DNA of 64,000 nucleotides from the NCBI GenBank assembly GCA_015680685.1, contig MNCI01010845.1:124760-188759 (forward strand), read 5' to 3'. The position numbers were made by a program, and so were the translations under genes. Source of the stretch: Gnetum montanum (taxonomy: Eukaryota > Streptophyta > Gnetopsida > Gnetales > Gnetaceae). Below are positions 12,501 to 24,048 of this stretch, one piece after another (position 1 is the stretch's first letter; every line of letters begins with the position of its first letter). The notes beneath the pieces were generated by a model. It was not told where the DNA came from. It ran no database searches and saw nothing but the letters and a program-made list of their open reading frames with translations.

Positions 12501-13288
12501 AGGACATCCTAGCAGATGAGCAATCCATCCATGCTACGATCTTGCCTCCTGCACCTCAGGAATTGAACTCAACACCCCTAGCATTTTGCAATGAGGTAAT
12601 CAAGATTGGCCCTAAGAAGGGTTAGGTCATTATAGCATCCATGTTTATCACAATACACGTTGGACAATGCAAGATCAGGAGGGTACACGTTGATGACAAG
12701 GCAACAACAAATATCATCCCATACATTGTCATTGACAAACTGGGCTTTGCTGAGTAGATCAAATGTACAATGACAACATGCCTAAAGTCCTTTAATAGGT
12801 AGCACATCATTGTTAAAGGAATCATCACAATAGCCTTTGTGGCAGGGAAAGAATTCTCCACTATTGTTGAGTTCATTGTTGTAGACGAAATGCCAAGCTT
12901 CAACTTAATATTGGGCAAGCCTTGGTTGGCCCAATTACAGACCATCTCCTCTCCCATCCACTAGGAAATCCACCTTCCATATGAAGGTGCTGAGGTCATT
13001 ATCCACGATGACAATGTAGCCCCTCTGACAATTAATAACATTGACACAAAGCATGGGTTAGAGGTGGAGTTCCCTGATGACACGTTTGTAGTAAAGGACA
13101 AGGATGAAATGCATGAGGCAAACCCACCTAAACAAGTGAAAGAGGCCAATGAGCTCTTGGAGGATGCCTTATGGGTAGAATTTCCCTTTGACATAGCAGG
13201 CAAAGGTCAAGGGGAATATCACATAGTATCATCTAGGCCCTACACACCTTGTAACCCACACCAGGTTAGGAAGCAACTATGTGGCTAA
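9590..13288 (+). pseudogene. gag-protease relic of element B
   Basis: Gag packages the element RNA and protease cleaves the polyprotein. The start at 9590 (MNSEQPLTIIPST) matches the start of element C's gag. The gag core lies at 10660-10980 (CNGEGDPNSHLVTF, ALNWYQALTHASISSLEDML, YNLKPKT). A degenerate knuckle-like stretch (CHYHQ) is near 11580. Protease lies at about 12680-13000: VHVDDKATTN at the catalytic position, then MPSFNLILGKPWLAQLQTIS. The usual D-[ST]-G-like triad is altered to DDK, so the enzyme looks dead. The end RKQLCG at 13288 is conserved with C. Many stops and frame changes break it. Confidence 0.85.
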
Positions 13289-13944
13289 GGTATCTCCTTA
13301 ATCTAACATGTGTTAGATGTCTACCTGCCCTTTGTGTTTAGCCATGCATTACACTTTTCACTTACATTACATATGTTTACACATTTACATTTAGCTTTAT
13401 TGCTTAGATTATGCATTGTTTGCTTTATTTATGCATTTTTTTGCTTTGTTTCTACCTTTTATTTGGTTTACGCATTTTCTCATTTAGTTTACCCTTTAGC
13501 AATTATTAGCTTATGCACAAAAACATAAAAATTAGAAAACCCAAAAAATCACAAAAAAGAAGTAGGTCTATGTGGCCTGCCATGGCCCTAAACTAGTAAC
13601 ACTATGGCCCAAAATAGCCTTAAAATATCATTGTTAACCCTATCATTGTGGTTCAAAATGGTCTTAAACTATTATTGTGGTCTGAAATAGCCCTAAACTA
13701 GCATGGGCTCTTCCTCTATGGCCTTAAACTAGCATGGGGCTTGCAATGGCCTAGTTACATTATCACTGCATAATCCTAACTTAGCACATTAATCCATCAC
13801 ATTACAAGCATAGTAAGTGCAAAATAAATAAAATAAAAATAGAGTTTACACATTACACATATAGAAAACACATGTATTACATATCACATGAATAGAAATA
13901 CATAACATGAACAAAAAAAATGCAAAAATGCCCAACAGTAGGGC
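13289..13944 (+). repeat. Protease-pol gap of element B with TAAACTAGCA array
   Basis: A T-rich stretch (13330-13500) is followed at 13570-13770 by repeats of CATGGCCCTAAACTAGCA, then an A-rich stretch. The same succession occurs at 42000-42990 and, on the minus strand, at 34190-34880. It is the normal non-coding spacer between protease and RT in this family. Ogre-type Tat elements have an intron here; I cannot prove splicing. Confidence 0.65.
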
Positions 13945-15102
13945 TACATCAAGTCGTGCTCAATTGGTGGCACTAGGTGAAGGTAGAGGTCCTTCTTCCC
14001 CCACCGTGCCACTGGGGCTCACAGCATCTCCTGGTACTTGCTGCCACAACTACAACAAAAAAAAGTAGTTAGTTAGCAAACTTGTAATACAAAAACTAAC
14101 TCAAAACATAAAAAAGCACAAAAAATTAAAAAACTAACCTGAGAGCGTCCCACATACATGTCTTCTAGAGGTAGCTTTTCAAGGCCATCCTCCAAGCATT
14201 GGAGGATCTCAACCTTAAAAAGCTATGTCCAATCCTCCTAGCCAAAGTCAATCCTCGCAAGGATCTTACCTTTGTCCATGGTGATCCATGTGGGCAACTT
14301 CATAGAAAACGTAGCAAAGAAGGCGTCTCCTAAAGGGGTGACGATCTATTACTTAAGAAAGCCACTCATCACTGTGTGCTGAGTGAACAACTCATAAGCC
14401 TACCTCCCACTAGTCACCTCAAGAAACATCTCAAGATGGTGGCGTTCGATAGACTTCTCCTTGTACCATCGAAGGTACACATCGCACTTGCACTTGTATT
14501 TGTGTTTGTGGTTCTTCTAATTTTTCCTCCACTTGTACACCTTAGTGCTATAATTTTTCCAATCTTGATTCTTCTAGGTGAGCAGGTCCATCTGCAGCCA
14601 CTACTTGATCACTTCCTGGGGGGCCTCATTCTTGCCTCTAAGAGCTGACCAATAACAAGTATACTCTATCTTAGAGGTTCTCAAAGTGTTATCTCCCTGT
14701 GACCTGGCCACTAGAAACTCATATAACATTGAAGATCTTTGATCTTCGTATCCTAGCTAGTCACTCTCTCTTGAAGCTTGTGCATGCATTTCCACAAGTG
14801 CTCATTCAAGCACTTGAAGACCCATAACATTTTCACATAAGAAAGTGCACACTAGCTTGCTATCTCGTACATGTGAAAAGACACGTAATCCACCTTAGGA
14901 AGAAGGTTAGGGAGGGAATCCACCTTTGCCATGCTGCTTAGATCCCATCAATGGTTAGAACTTGTTGACATGCAACAATTGATTAATCTTAGCCACAAAC
15001 TAAGCATTCAATCAGTAAAATAACACTAAGCAAAGCAACATAGCAAACATATTGAGCTTGGGATCTACTTACTACAAATGGTCCATCATGTCCTCCACAA
15101 TG
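13945..15102 (-). pseudogene. Unidentified antisense coding relic, downstream part
   Basis: A minus-strand relic interrupted by the 15108-24048 element; its upstream part is at 24054-26530. Frames are broken and no family is recognised. It is antisense to element B and lies in B's protease-pol gap, which is only about 0.7 kb in the copy at 42000-42700. It is therefore either an accessory antisense gene or the remains of another inserted element. Confidence 0.35.
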
Positions 15103-15107
15103 CCTTT
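15103..15107. repeat. Probable target duplication, left side of 15108-24048 element
   Basis: CCTTT on the left and CCTTC at 24049-24053 on the right match at four of five positions, as expected of a decayed 5-bp duplication. Confidence 0.55.
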
Positions 15108-15961
15108 TGATGAGTAGCTAGGTACCCCTACACTCAACCATACGAATACGAGCATTTCACACATGATCCAGTCAAACTCCACAGATGGCCTAGTTGCGGT
15201 ATCTAGATAGTTACTTGTAGATTGCAATTCATTGTCTTCTCACCTAGACTAGTATTAGCTTTGTCACGTATGGTTTAGTCTAGAGTGAGGTGTATGATGT
15301 GTTCCTATACTAATGCTACTCTTGGGTATGATGGAAAATAATATCAACTAAACTTGGAGAGAGAGTGAGTGGGAGAGAATCTAAAATAACCTAAGTGCGA
15401 TGAGCATCCATTCCTTAATCATCTATACACATCTTGGACCTCATGCATGATTACCACTAGGATTACCAAGCACATGGCTTAGGAACACTACTGGGCTACC
15501 AAGTAGTCACACTTAAATGCTTGTGAGTAAGTCGTACTCATTCCGTGTTACTAGGAGATAAGGGTAAAGAGATATTAACTAAGAAAGTAGTAAATAATAA
15601 TTAAATAAATAATTAAGCTAAGTGGATGCTGCAATGATGAAGTAATATCAATCTTTATTGTTGGTCATGTGAGTGTCCAAGTACGTCACACTTGAATAAG
15701 GATGCTGTACAATTACAATCACCACACTGTAGGCATGCACTGGGAGAGAAGGGTTGAGAGGAATACTGACAAAGAGTCTATACAAAACTACTAAACTTAA
15801 ACTTAAAAAATTCAAAAACTACCTACTAGATCTGCCTACCTCTTATTTATAGATGAGTAGACAGGCTACAATATCGCATACGTGATATCATGTCTAGGCT
15901 ATGATATCACGTACATGATATCATGGCTGCGATATCGTAGCCAACAACTCATGATTCATCA
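15108..15961 (-). repeat. 3' LTR of the 15108-24048 element
   Basis: 854 bp, long stretches the same as the 5' LTR. The palindrome block (GATATC/TACGTGATATC variants) is at 15870-15950 and TATAAATA (minus strand) at 15844-15851. A GA-rich stretch lies at 15355-15380. Confidence 0.9.
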
Positions 15962-15970
15962 TACCCCCAT
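15962..15970 (-). promoter_or_regulatory. Polypurine tract of the 15108-24048 element
   Basis: On the minus strand ATGGGGGTA directly precedes the 3' LTR start TGATGA. It is short but in the expected place. Confidence 0.6.
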
Positions 15971-16232
15971 GACTGAATGAAAACTCATCCTTGAGTTAAA
16001 GTGAGAACAAGCTCTATTGATTACATAGTGGATAGGTATGGGATTATTGACTAATAGAATGGATTCATGCCGCAGTGTGGAATCAAAAAAAAATTAAGAC
16101 ACAACATAGAGAGTGAAAATGAAAATCCTATAGCAACAAAATTTGTGGAACTCATGTAGTTCCTGGTGGTGGTGGCTCCTCCATGGCTGCCTTTCCCTTG
16201 TCTTGTGCTCTAGGTCTTGGGACTTGATGACA

Positions 16233-18827
16233 TTAAAGTATGGCCTGAAGTTTCTCCTCTTCAGTTTGGGGATCTTGTGCCATCCATGCTAATGTTCCGA
16301 TGTTTGATGGAGTCAGCACCTCCCATGGGCAAGGTAGTTGCAGAAACATTTTATTTGCTTTGACATACCAGGCCACAAACACCTGCCATTCCTTCTCGTA
16401 AGCTCTAGCTTTGTCTTTGTATTCTTGAAAATTTGCAAGCCATCGAGCTAAGTCTGTTGCAACACCTTTTTGCCCCTGGTAGCTTGCTTTAACCACCTCG
16501 AGTTTAGAATTTGCAACCTCCAATTTTTGTAATAATTTCTTGCGTTCTGCAAATTCTGTTTCATATTTGACATAGGTGGTGGCTACCTTTTGCTTGAGCT
16601 CTATTCTTTGGCACTCTGCTATTAACATGAAAAGGTTGGCATATCGCAAGTTTGCCAACTCCATGTACTCTGTAAGGTTTTGGATTTGTAGGTCCCTGTT
16701 CTTAACTTCCATCTAGTGGGCAAATGCTTATGTGTCCAATATGGCTTGCCAGTTAGTGTGTTGAGCACTAAGAGCATTGATGTGGGCCTTGGCCATATGG
16801 ATCTCCTTCTCGATGATCTTTTTATACATTTCCACCTAGTCTCAGAAATGCTCCTTTAGCTTCTCATGCCATTTAGCCTCATTTTGCCATGCGTACCTCC
16901 TCCATCGAGAGGGTTCGATTTTCCCTAGCTAAATGGTTCATGTCCTGGTTAACCCTGATTAGTTGTTCTCACAACTATTGAAAATGTTCTTCAAGAACAT
17001 TCTTTTGTTTCTCCACAGAGGTCAACTAAAGGTTGTTAGTAACAAGTTTCTCATTTTCCTCTTGTAAGGCCTTGAGAGCCTTGGTATGCATGTAAGTTTA
17101 CGCTTGTGCTGCAGAGGCATCCCAAATAGCCTTCTCTTTTTCTTTTGCCACCTTCTTATTCTCTATCAATAGTTTGGTAAGTTGCTCAGTTTTGAAAGTG
17201 TCCAGCCGGTCTGTAGGAACAAATTAAGAAGGATCCCATTGTGCTGCTTGCAGGGTTATGAGCCTTTCTTACAATCTTTGCACCTCTGCTTCAGTGTGCT
17301 TGGCCTTGATCTTTGTTAAGACTAGCTTCCCCTTGGTGGAAATGAGGTTTGATTGGATTGTTGTAACATCCTATGGGATGTCAAAAAAGGATGTCATTAC
17401 TTGTCCTGTTTGTACCAATTGGTGAAGTACATCCTCATGTTCCGCAGGAGTCATTGAGGTTCTGGCCAAATTTTGAGCATCCCGTGCTCCTGTAAGATCT
17501 ATCAGTGGCATAATAGGTACATTAAGTGATTCTTTAATGTGGTCTGTGATCACTTTTGTGGCTCCTACTACATCCTGGTGCTACATGACGACCACCGTGG
17601 CCCCTTCACCAGTTTCTAATTTCACTTGAAAGGATGCAGTGTTCCCTGAGATCTGTTGTGACCAAGTGCTCTCCCCACCCCTTGTATGGATGGACACTTC
17701 ACCCCTTGTGCGATCCAAAGAAACCATGGGCTGTATGGCATCGTCGATAACATGAAAGAGATTTGCATCATCATGACTTCCCCAACTGATGATCAGAGCG
17801 ATCCTGCTGGCCCATGCTAGGCCCTACTTCTTATTGTTGGCTGGGTCCTACAAGTTGAGTTGTAGTTGGCCCTACCATTTGTTCTTTTTCTTGTTGCAAC
17901 CCCAACATCTCACCAGTGATTTTTCTTGCAACTGGTGGCTTTAGCAGTTTGACATATGAAGCATTTTGGGCTTTTTGGAGGACATCATTAGTGTATCCTC
18001 TGATACCAACATGTCTACACAGCTTCCTGATAAGACAAGGGAAGGGCAATGCAAGCTTCCCTATCTTCCATTCTTCAAACCACCTCAGGATCTCCATAAA
18101 ATATAGATGAGGTAGGTTAGCATTAACCTTTCTCATCAACACTGCACATCCTCTTGCCACATATGTTGAAATTATTTTAAGCCTTTTGTGGGGAAGAGGT
18201 GATAAGTCCCTATTTTGAAATAGATCCTCTCTTCCGTTGCCAACTCTCCAAACATCTTATCCTCCTTGCCATATATCCTTTCCAACCTCGTGCATCAGGG
18301 TCTAAGTGGGTTGAAAACTGAGCAACATTTGGCCCTATATTCATAAGGTTTAATACTTCCAAAATGGCTTGAACAAAGAAATCAACAGTCACACCACAAA
18401 TGTTAACCATGGTGCCTTGTTCTTTGTTGTGCCAAAATTGGTATGTTTCCCCTAAGTACCAGGCACTGGTTTTAGAGAGGATACGCCATAATGGGGACCC
18501 TTTGAGGTCATCCCTAGTAGCCTTCGGAGCAAATTCTTTGAAAGATCCAAAGTTTAATTCCACAATCACTGCAGTGAATATGGACCTTTCATGGATGGCC
18601 TGAACACAATCCTAGGGCAATGTGAGATGTTGTCCCTATTCAGGTGCTGCTGCAGCTCCTTCTTTTTCCTACCTTGATTGTATAGTAGCAGGGTCCTCCT
18701 AGTGGATACTAAATGATTATTCCTCCTGCTCTACATGCTGTCTAGTAGGAACTTGTCTTTCACCTCTCCTAGGTCGTTTACTCCCACCTTGAGTAGGACC
18801 TTCATGTTGTCCACGTTTTGGGGCCAT
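16233..18827 (-). pseudogene. Accessory ORF: plant transposon-associated-like domain plus coiled coil
   Basis: The start at 18827 (MAPKRGQHEG) directly follows an AG splice-acceptor-like TGTGATTGCAG. The N-terminus is basic (SKRPRRGER), possibly a nuclear localisation signal. At 18569-17831 the relic carries VNICGVTVDFFVQAILEVLNL and LPFPCLIRKLCRHVGI, which resemble the putative plant transposon protein domain of the PF20167 type found in plant LTR elements; this is from memory of the family. The C-terminal part (17550-16233) is a long heptad-rich coiled coil, open from 16712 as MEVKNRDLQIQNLTEY to EEEKLQAIL. It lies between the pol position and the 3' LTR, where Athila elements have an envelope-like gene, but no membrane segment is apparent. 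About 860 codons with several stops. Copies: 45826-48000 and 56811-58991. Confidence 0.65.
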
Positions 18828-19289
18828 CTGCAATCACACAGGGCCCATCGTTAGTAAGGTTCTTACCAAGTTAGGTTATACCTTACTGCTTACCTTAATG
18901 AATTTTTTTATCTCCATGTGATGTTTCTAGAAAGATTATAATATTTAATCCTCTTTGCTTAGGTGGTTTCCAAATCTAGTTTCTCGGTATAACTAAGGGG
19001 ATGAAATTATTTTTGGCACATTTATCCTTAATTTTATAACTAATTGCCCTTGATAATGTCCTTTGGGTGATGAAAAATTCCAAAAAATTTATGCACTATT
19101 CGGCATGTACCCCTCCCACATGACTGAGCTGAACACTCCAGGTTCAAGTAGGTTCAAATGGAATGAAAATCAGAGGACCAGCGAGCGAGTTATGGATATG
19201 AAATCAAATGATGTGCAATCGCAAGTCATAGAGAGAAATGTGAAAGACTACCCCCACGTGAATAGTTAAAAATGATGTTAAGTAGTGTA
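18828..19289 (-). other. Leader of the accessory ORF, possible intron
   Basis: Non-coding sequence between the internal TATA at 19300 and the ORF start. It ends in an acceptor-like TTGCAG and contains GTAAG (near 18890, minus strand) as a possible donor. Splicing of extra ORFs is known in Athila-type elements; here it is inference. Confidence 0.35.
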
Positions 19290-19375
19290 GGGGGTCATGT
19301 ATATATAGATTTGTGAGATACGATATCGTGTACATGATATCGCGTACGCGATATCGTGGCCTATCGATGTTAAGG
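19290..19375 (-). promoter_or_regulatory. Internal promoter-like block resembling the LTR promoter
   Basis: TATATATA is at 19300-19307. Upstream on the minus strand, 19319-19360 holds GATATC palindromes, including a perfect 20-bp one at 19336-19355 (GATATCGCGTACGCGATATC). The LTRs of the same element have the same order: GATATC palindromes, then TATAAATA. It lies about 470 bp ahead of the accessory ORF. Confidence 0.5.
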
Positions 19376-20965
19376 CAATATGGAAGAAACCGAATTTTAA
19401 AGATTTTTTGAAGTTAATGATGTAAACTAAGGACATGTGGACAAGTGTTAATGGGTTCCAGGGTAATTCAACTAGTACTAAAGGAATGAATAAGTATGAT
19501 GGTGTGGAATTGATCAATAAGGGCCTCAGGTGGTAAGGGAGAGAAAAAGGCTATGTGATGGTTCATAGGAATGTTCCAATTAGAGGGATAGTAATAAGGG
19601 AAAGAATATCATTGAAAATATACTGAGGGTAATAGGTGGTGTGTGGAAGATGTGTTATGAGTGCAAATTACAAAAATTATGCAAGTGAGTCCTACCCAAA
19701 GCAGGTTCCAACCTATAATGCCCTTGCGTAATCCCACCTTAACAGTGTCACTGGTTCCACAAAACACACATCGGAATGAGGTACGAATTCTACGCTATAT
19801 GCGACACGAGCTATAATTACATGAATAGCAAGATGAGACAGGGTATAGAAGGGATTGTAGAGATTGGGACATGAGGAAACTAACCCAGGGCACAATGAAT
19901 CCTATGTGTAAAGCATGATTAATGTGTCATAAACCTGTCATTCCAAGATCAGGACCAAGTCCATTCCTCTGATCAGTGATACTACATTATTTCCTCCCAT
20001 GAGAGAAATTATGAGAGTACCAGAACAAGAAGGCGTACGATCACTTGACATTTTGTTCAAGGGAGGAGTGATTTTTGCTTTGCGGCACTTTCTTTCTTTT
20101 TTTTTTAAATTTTTTCTTTTTGATTTGCTGAATCCAAAGTAGCTGCCAACCTTCAGGCATGGGTGCATGTCTTTCTAGTGGGACCCCCTAAAATAGCATT
20201 GGATTTTTGAATGCCTTTTGATTACTCTTACTCCCATTTTGTGTTAGATCTTCAAGGATCTTAGTACAACCACATTGCGTGATAACTCTTACAAATGTCA
20301 CCAAAGAGAATCTGCAAGTCCCCTTGATGTCACATCCTAATCATTCCCTCTTGATCCATCCCTCTTCATTTTGGGTACAATTATCACAGAATTAATTTTA
20401 AGTTTTAAGAATGTCAAAAATATCACTGTACCCTCAAACCGAAGCTCTTATTTGTAGAATGGATGAGTGGGTGTAATGGGATCACTGTCCAAATAATTGA
20501 TCACTTGAGACTCAATAACATAGAACACACCTCAACCAACAAGCCACATGAGTGTTTTATTCGTAGATGAGATTACTTATAAAAAGATAAAAAGACAAAA
20601 ATATAAAACAAGAAATTGAAAAATGAAAAACTAGAAAACAAAAAATTGTAAAATTAAAGAAAATGAAAAAAATATTTATTAAACGTGCTTGTTATTAGAA
20701 TGGGGGATATCCCCCATAACTAAATGGTTAAGCATGGTGAGGATTAATACTTGAAAGATGAGGATCCTTGCATGTTGAAAATATTGAAACTTGGTCATAC
20801 TTACCCCATTAGGGTTCACACACCTTATTATAGTAAGCATAGTGGGGAAATTTATAAGATGTGGTTCCCTGCTAAAGAGTTGACCCAATATGATACTTGA
20901 GACTGTAAGATGACATGCAAGGATTGGAATGCCACCTTTCATGGCTGTATTCATTGGGCCATATG
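19376..20965 (-). other. Non-coding internal stretch of the 15108-24048 element
   Basis: AT-rich, no sustained coding. Parts are collinear with 48050-49420 in the other Athila-like copy (shared AGATGAGA, TGATGTCACATCCT and CAGGCATGGGT stretches). There it follows the integrase relic, so it is normal spacer between pol and the accessory ORF. Confidence 0.6.
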
Positions 20966-21040
20966 GTCGTTGTAGTATAGTGGTGAGTATTCTCACCTGT
21001 CACGTGGGCGACCTGGGTTCAATCCCCGACAACGATGCCA
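20966..21040 (+). tRNA. Full-length tRNA-Asp(GTC)-like sequence with CCA, probably retro-derived
   Basis: The 72-nt cloverleaf folds. The acceptor stem GTCGTTG pairs with CAACGAT with one G-T. The anticodon arm CTCAC-CTGTCAC-GTGGG has GTC in the loop. The T loop is TTCAATC, with one C-A mismatch and one wobble in its stem. A box TAGTATAGTGG (20973-20983) and B box GGTTCAATCCC (21016-21026) are present. CCA at 21038-21040 follows the discriminator G, which nuclear tRNA genes do not encode, and one base later the Athila-like LTR end begins. It therefore looks like reverse-transcribed primer tRNA rather than a host gene, although polymerase III boxes remain. Confidence 0.75.
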
Positions 21041-21041
21041 A

Positions 21042-21327
21042 TGATGAGTAGCTAGGTACCCCTACACTCAACCATACGAATACGAGTGTTTCATGCGTGA
21101 TCCAGTCGAACTGTGTAGGTGGACTAGTTTTGGTATCCAGATAGTTACTCATAGATCATAGTTCACTCTCTTCTCACCTAGACTAGTATTAGCTTTGTCA
21201 TGTATGGTTTAGTCTAGAGTGAGGTGTATGATGTGTTCCTATACTAATGCTACTCTTGGGTATGATGGAAAATAATATCAACTAAACTAGGAGAGAGAGA
21301 GAGAGAGAGAGAGAGAATCTAAACTAG
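21042..21327 (-). repeat. Partial LTR, last 286 bp (U5 side) of Athila-like LTR
   Basis: Collinear with 23186-23475 of the 5' LTR from TGATGAGTAGCTAGGTACC to AATCTAAACTAG. It then switches abruptly to gag-region sequence at 21328, just past a (GA)n run at 21287-21316. It is too short to reach the predicted transcription start of the LTR (about 23903 in the 5' LTR). Confidence 0.85.
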
Positions 21328-23166
21328 GCATTGGAGTTTTAATTGGTGGCCCTAATGAAGTGACACGAGGCATTGGATTTGAAGAGAAGGATGCACCATA
21401 GTGTTGGACTTGTGCTGAGTTGGAGAATGTAATGGCCTTTGAACTGTGTTGTCCCTTCCTACGGTCATGTCTAATGAAGGGACACCTTTGATGTTGAGGA
21501 GGTCTCTCACTGTTATTGGAAATAGTAGCATAAGTAATGTTCATGGGTTGTTGTTGTGGTGCAGACACTTCAGGAATAGTTGGTGGCGATGTAGAAGGAG
21601 GAAAAGGATGAGAATGTTGAAATTTGGGAGAAGTATAAGGTACACAAGGCAATGGTTATGTTGAGGACATGGGCTGATAGTACTGAAGAGAATAATAATA
21701 ATGCGGTGAGATAGAGTATGTTGACCCAGTTGGGGAAACAAGATGTTGGACTAGATAAGCATCTGGATTCGGATGATATGAAGGGTGTCTTTAGTTTAGG
21801 GATGGTTTCCCCCACGCCTGGGGTTGTTGCCACTATGAATGAACACAGTATCTCTATATGAACTTTGGGTGTAACATGCTTCCCCAATGCTTGTATAAAT
21901 GTAACAATATTGGGCATTAGCCTTTAGGGTAATTGTACAGGAAAATGTTACATTCATATGTATGATTGGAAGTTGAGCTCTTATCTTCCTCATCCCTTCT
22001 TTCTAATTGTCTAATGATACTTTGTCCTACTTCTCAGGTTGTCAAGACTCTATCTCCAATAATATTGATATATTCTCTAGACTTTTGATGCATCCATTCC
22101 AGCATCTTATTAATCTTTGCCTCAATTTCCTCTAATGATTGTTGTACTGGCAAAGATGGTTCTTCCTCCTTGAGATAAGTTGATTTCTCCTTTTTGTGAT
22201 TATGGACCTCTGTTAAGTTGAGATTTTGGTCTTGTTGATGTTTTTCAACACTCTCCCATCTAGCCATTTCTCCTTCTTCTTTTGCTACCTACTTAATAAG
22301 CTCTTGGAATTGATGGGTCCGTAGTTTCTTATAGTTGACCTTGGGCATACATCCTTAGGGTTTCTCTTGTTTCATCATGAAGCCCATCAATGATATGGTA
22401 CATTAGCCTTTCCTTGGAGAACTCATGGCCTAGAAAATTTTTTAATAGTGCATAATATCTTTCTAAGGCCATGTCCAATGGTTCATGTTCTACTTGTTTC
22501 CACTCTTGGATTTATTTCCTCAAGGCCAACACTCTTGCATAGGTTTGATATATTTCATTAAAGAGTTCTACCATTGTTGGCCAATGTCATATTGAATTTG
22601 GTGTTAACGATCTATACCATACTTTTGCTTGGTCAAAGAGTGTCATGGGAAAGAGCTTGAGCTTTTGCCAACTATTATCAATGTTGTTCCATGCACAAGC
22701 ATTGTAGAAGGCTTGTAAATGTTGTTGTGGATCTAAGTCATAGCCTCTTGAGAAATTGGGAAAGTTGTTTAAATCGAGCCTAGGTAGGCGGCTCTTTTTA
22801 CAATGCCTACGGGAGATTCAAACAACCTCTTGTATTTGCGTTAGGCTTGTAGTGGTCAGTAGGGGTTCATTGTCATTGAGTAAGTTATGCTTTCATGCAT
22901 TGGGACGATGCTGCCTTTGTTTATGTTTATAAGAAATCCCACCTCGGATTTTGTACTCCAATCTCCATTGTCATATAATTCATTGGTTCTCCAATGAATT
23001 TCCTCACTAGATGTGGCATTATTATAGTCTTGTAGGAGATGCATGGTTGTGAAATTGTGTGTGAAATTGTATGTGACTTTTTATAATTATTTCTTCCTAA
23101 AAGATATATCGTTAATTCCTATATAGTGACTTTGTATGATATAAATAATCTAGAGAACTAGCACCG
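21328..23166 (-). pseudogene. Athila-like gag relic
   Basis: Gag would form the particle. Read from 23044: MHLLQDYNNATSSEE near the N-terminus, then the retrotransposon gag core at about 22740-22480 (LKLFPMTLFDQAKVWYRSL, then WPTMVELFNEIYQTYARV and a helical stretch to HIIDGLHDETRETL). An acidic, lysine-rich helix lies at 22034-22267, and a knuckle-like CNIFLYNYPKG near 21955. A Pro/Gln/His-rich tail (21650-21540) leads to the breakpoint at 21327. Stops such as NSI*HW and RK*IQEW break the frame. Protease is not reached. Confidence 0.8.
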
Positions 23167-23184
23167 TCCCCGACAACAACGCCA
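23167..23184 (-). promoter_or_regulatory. tRNA-Asp primer-binding site
   Basis: On the plus strand TCCCCGACAACAACGCCA is the 3' end of plant tRNA-Asp with CCA, so the minus strand carries the complementary primer site one base inside the LTR. Upstream sequence here is not tRNA-like, unlike at 20966. Confidence 0.85.
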
Positions 23185-23185
23185 A

Positions 23186-24048
23186 TGATGAGTAGCTAGG
23201 TACCCCTACACTTAACCATATGGATACGAGCATTTCACGGGTGATCCAGTTGAACTCCATAGATGGACTAGTTGTGGTATCTAGATAGTTACTCATAGAT
23301 CGCAGTTCATTGTCTTCTCACCTAGACTAGTATTAGCTTTGTCACGTATGGTTTAGTCTAGAGTGAGGTGTATGATGTGTTCCTGTACTAATGCTACTCT
23401 GGGTATGATGGAAAATAATATCAACTAAACTATGAGAGAGAGGGAGAGAGAGAGAGTGAGAGAGAATCTAAACTAGCCTAAGTGTGATTAGCATCCATTC
23501 CTTAATCATCCATACACATCTTAGACCTCGTCCATGACTACCACTAGGATTACCAAGCACATGGCTTAGGAATGCTATTGGGCTACCAAGTAGTCACACT
23601 TAAATGCTCATGATTAAGTTGTACTCATTCCGTGTTACTAGGAGATAAGGGTGAAGAGATATTAACTAAGAAATTAGTAAATAACAATTAAATAAATAAT
23701 TAAGTTAAGTTGATAATGCAATGATGAAGTAATCTTGATCTTTATTGTAGGTCATGTGCATGTCCAAGTACGTCACACTCGAATAAGGATGCCGTACAAT
23801 TACAATCACCACACTGCGGGCATGCACTAGGAGAGAAGGGTTGAGAGGAAAATCGATAAAGAGTCTATACAAAACTACTAAACTTAAACTTAAAAAATTC
23901 AAAAATTGCCTACCAGATCTACCTACCTCTTATTTATAGATGAGTAGACAGGCTACAATATCGCGTCTAAGCTGTGATATCATGTACGTGATATAGCGTA
24001 CGCAATATCATGGTTGCGATATCGCAGCCAACAACTCATGATTCATCA
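23186..24048 (-). repeat. 5' LTR of the 15108-24048 element
   Basis: 863 bp, TGATGA...TCATCA. Palindromes such as TGATATCATGTACGTGATAT lie at 23950-24030, TATAAATA (minus) at 23931-23938, and a GA-rich run at 23431-23465. Flanked on the right by CCTTC. Confidence 0.9.

Larger units (their letters stand above)
15108..24048 (-). mobile_element. Athila-like LTR retrotransposon, rearranged, no pol
   Basis: Minus-strand element with 5' LTR 23186-24048, tRNA-Asp primer site 23167-23184, gag relic, a stray LTR fragment plus complete tRNA-Asp sequence (20966-21327), a non-coding stretch, a coiled-coil accessory ORF, a polypurine tract and 3' LTR 15108-15961. Protease, RT, RNase H and integrase are missing. 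LTRs begin TGATGAATCATGAG and end TACTCATCA on the minus strand. Near-matching CCTTT/CCTTC flanks suggest it inserted as one unit. Confidence 0.85.

Noticed and set aside
16233-18827. Host coiled-coil or kinesin-like gene
   Set aside because: Three copies occur, each inside an Athila-like context on the element strand, so it belongs to the transposon family.
20966-21040. Ordinary nuclear tRNA-Asp gene
   Set aside because: A and B boxes are intact, but encoded CCA and direct contact with an LTR end point to reverse-transcribed primer tRNA. T-stem mismatches also make a working gene less likely.
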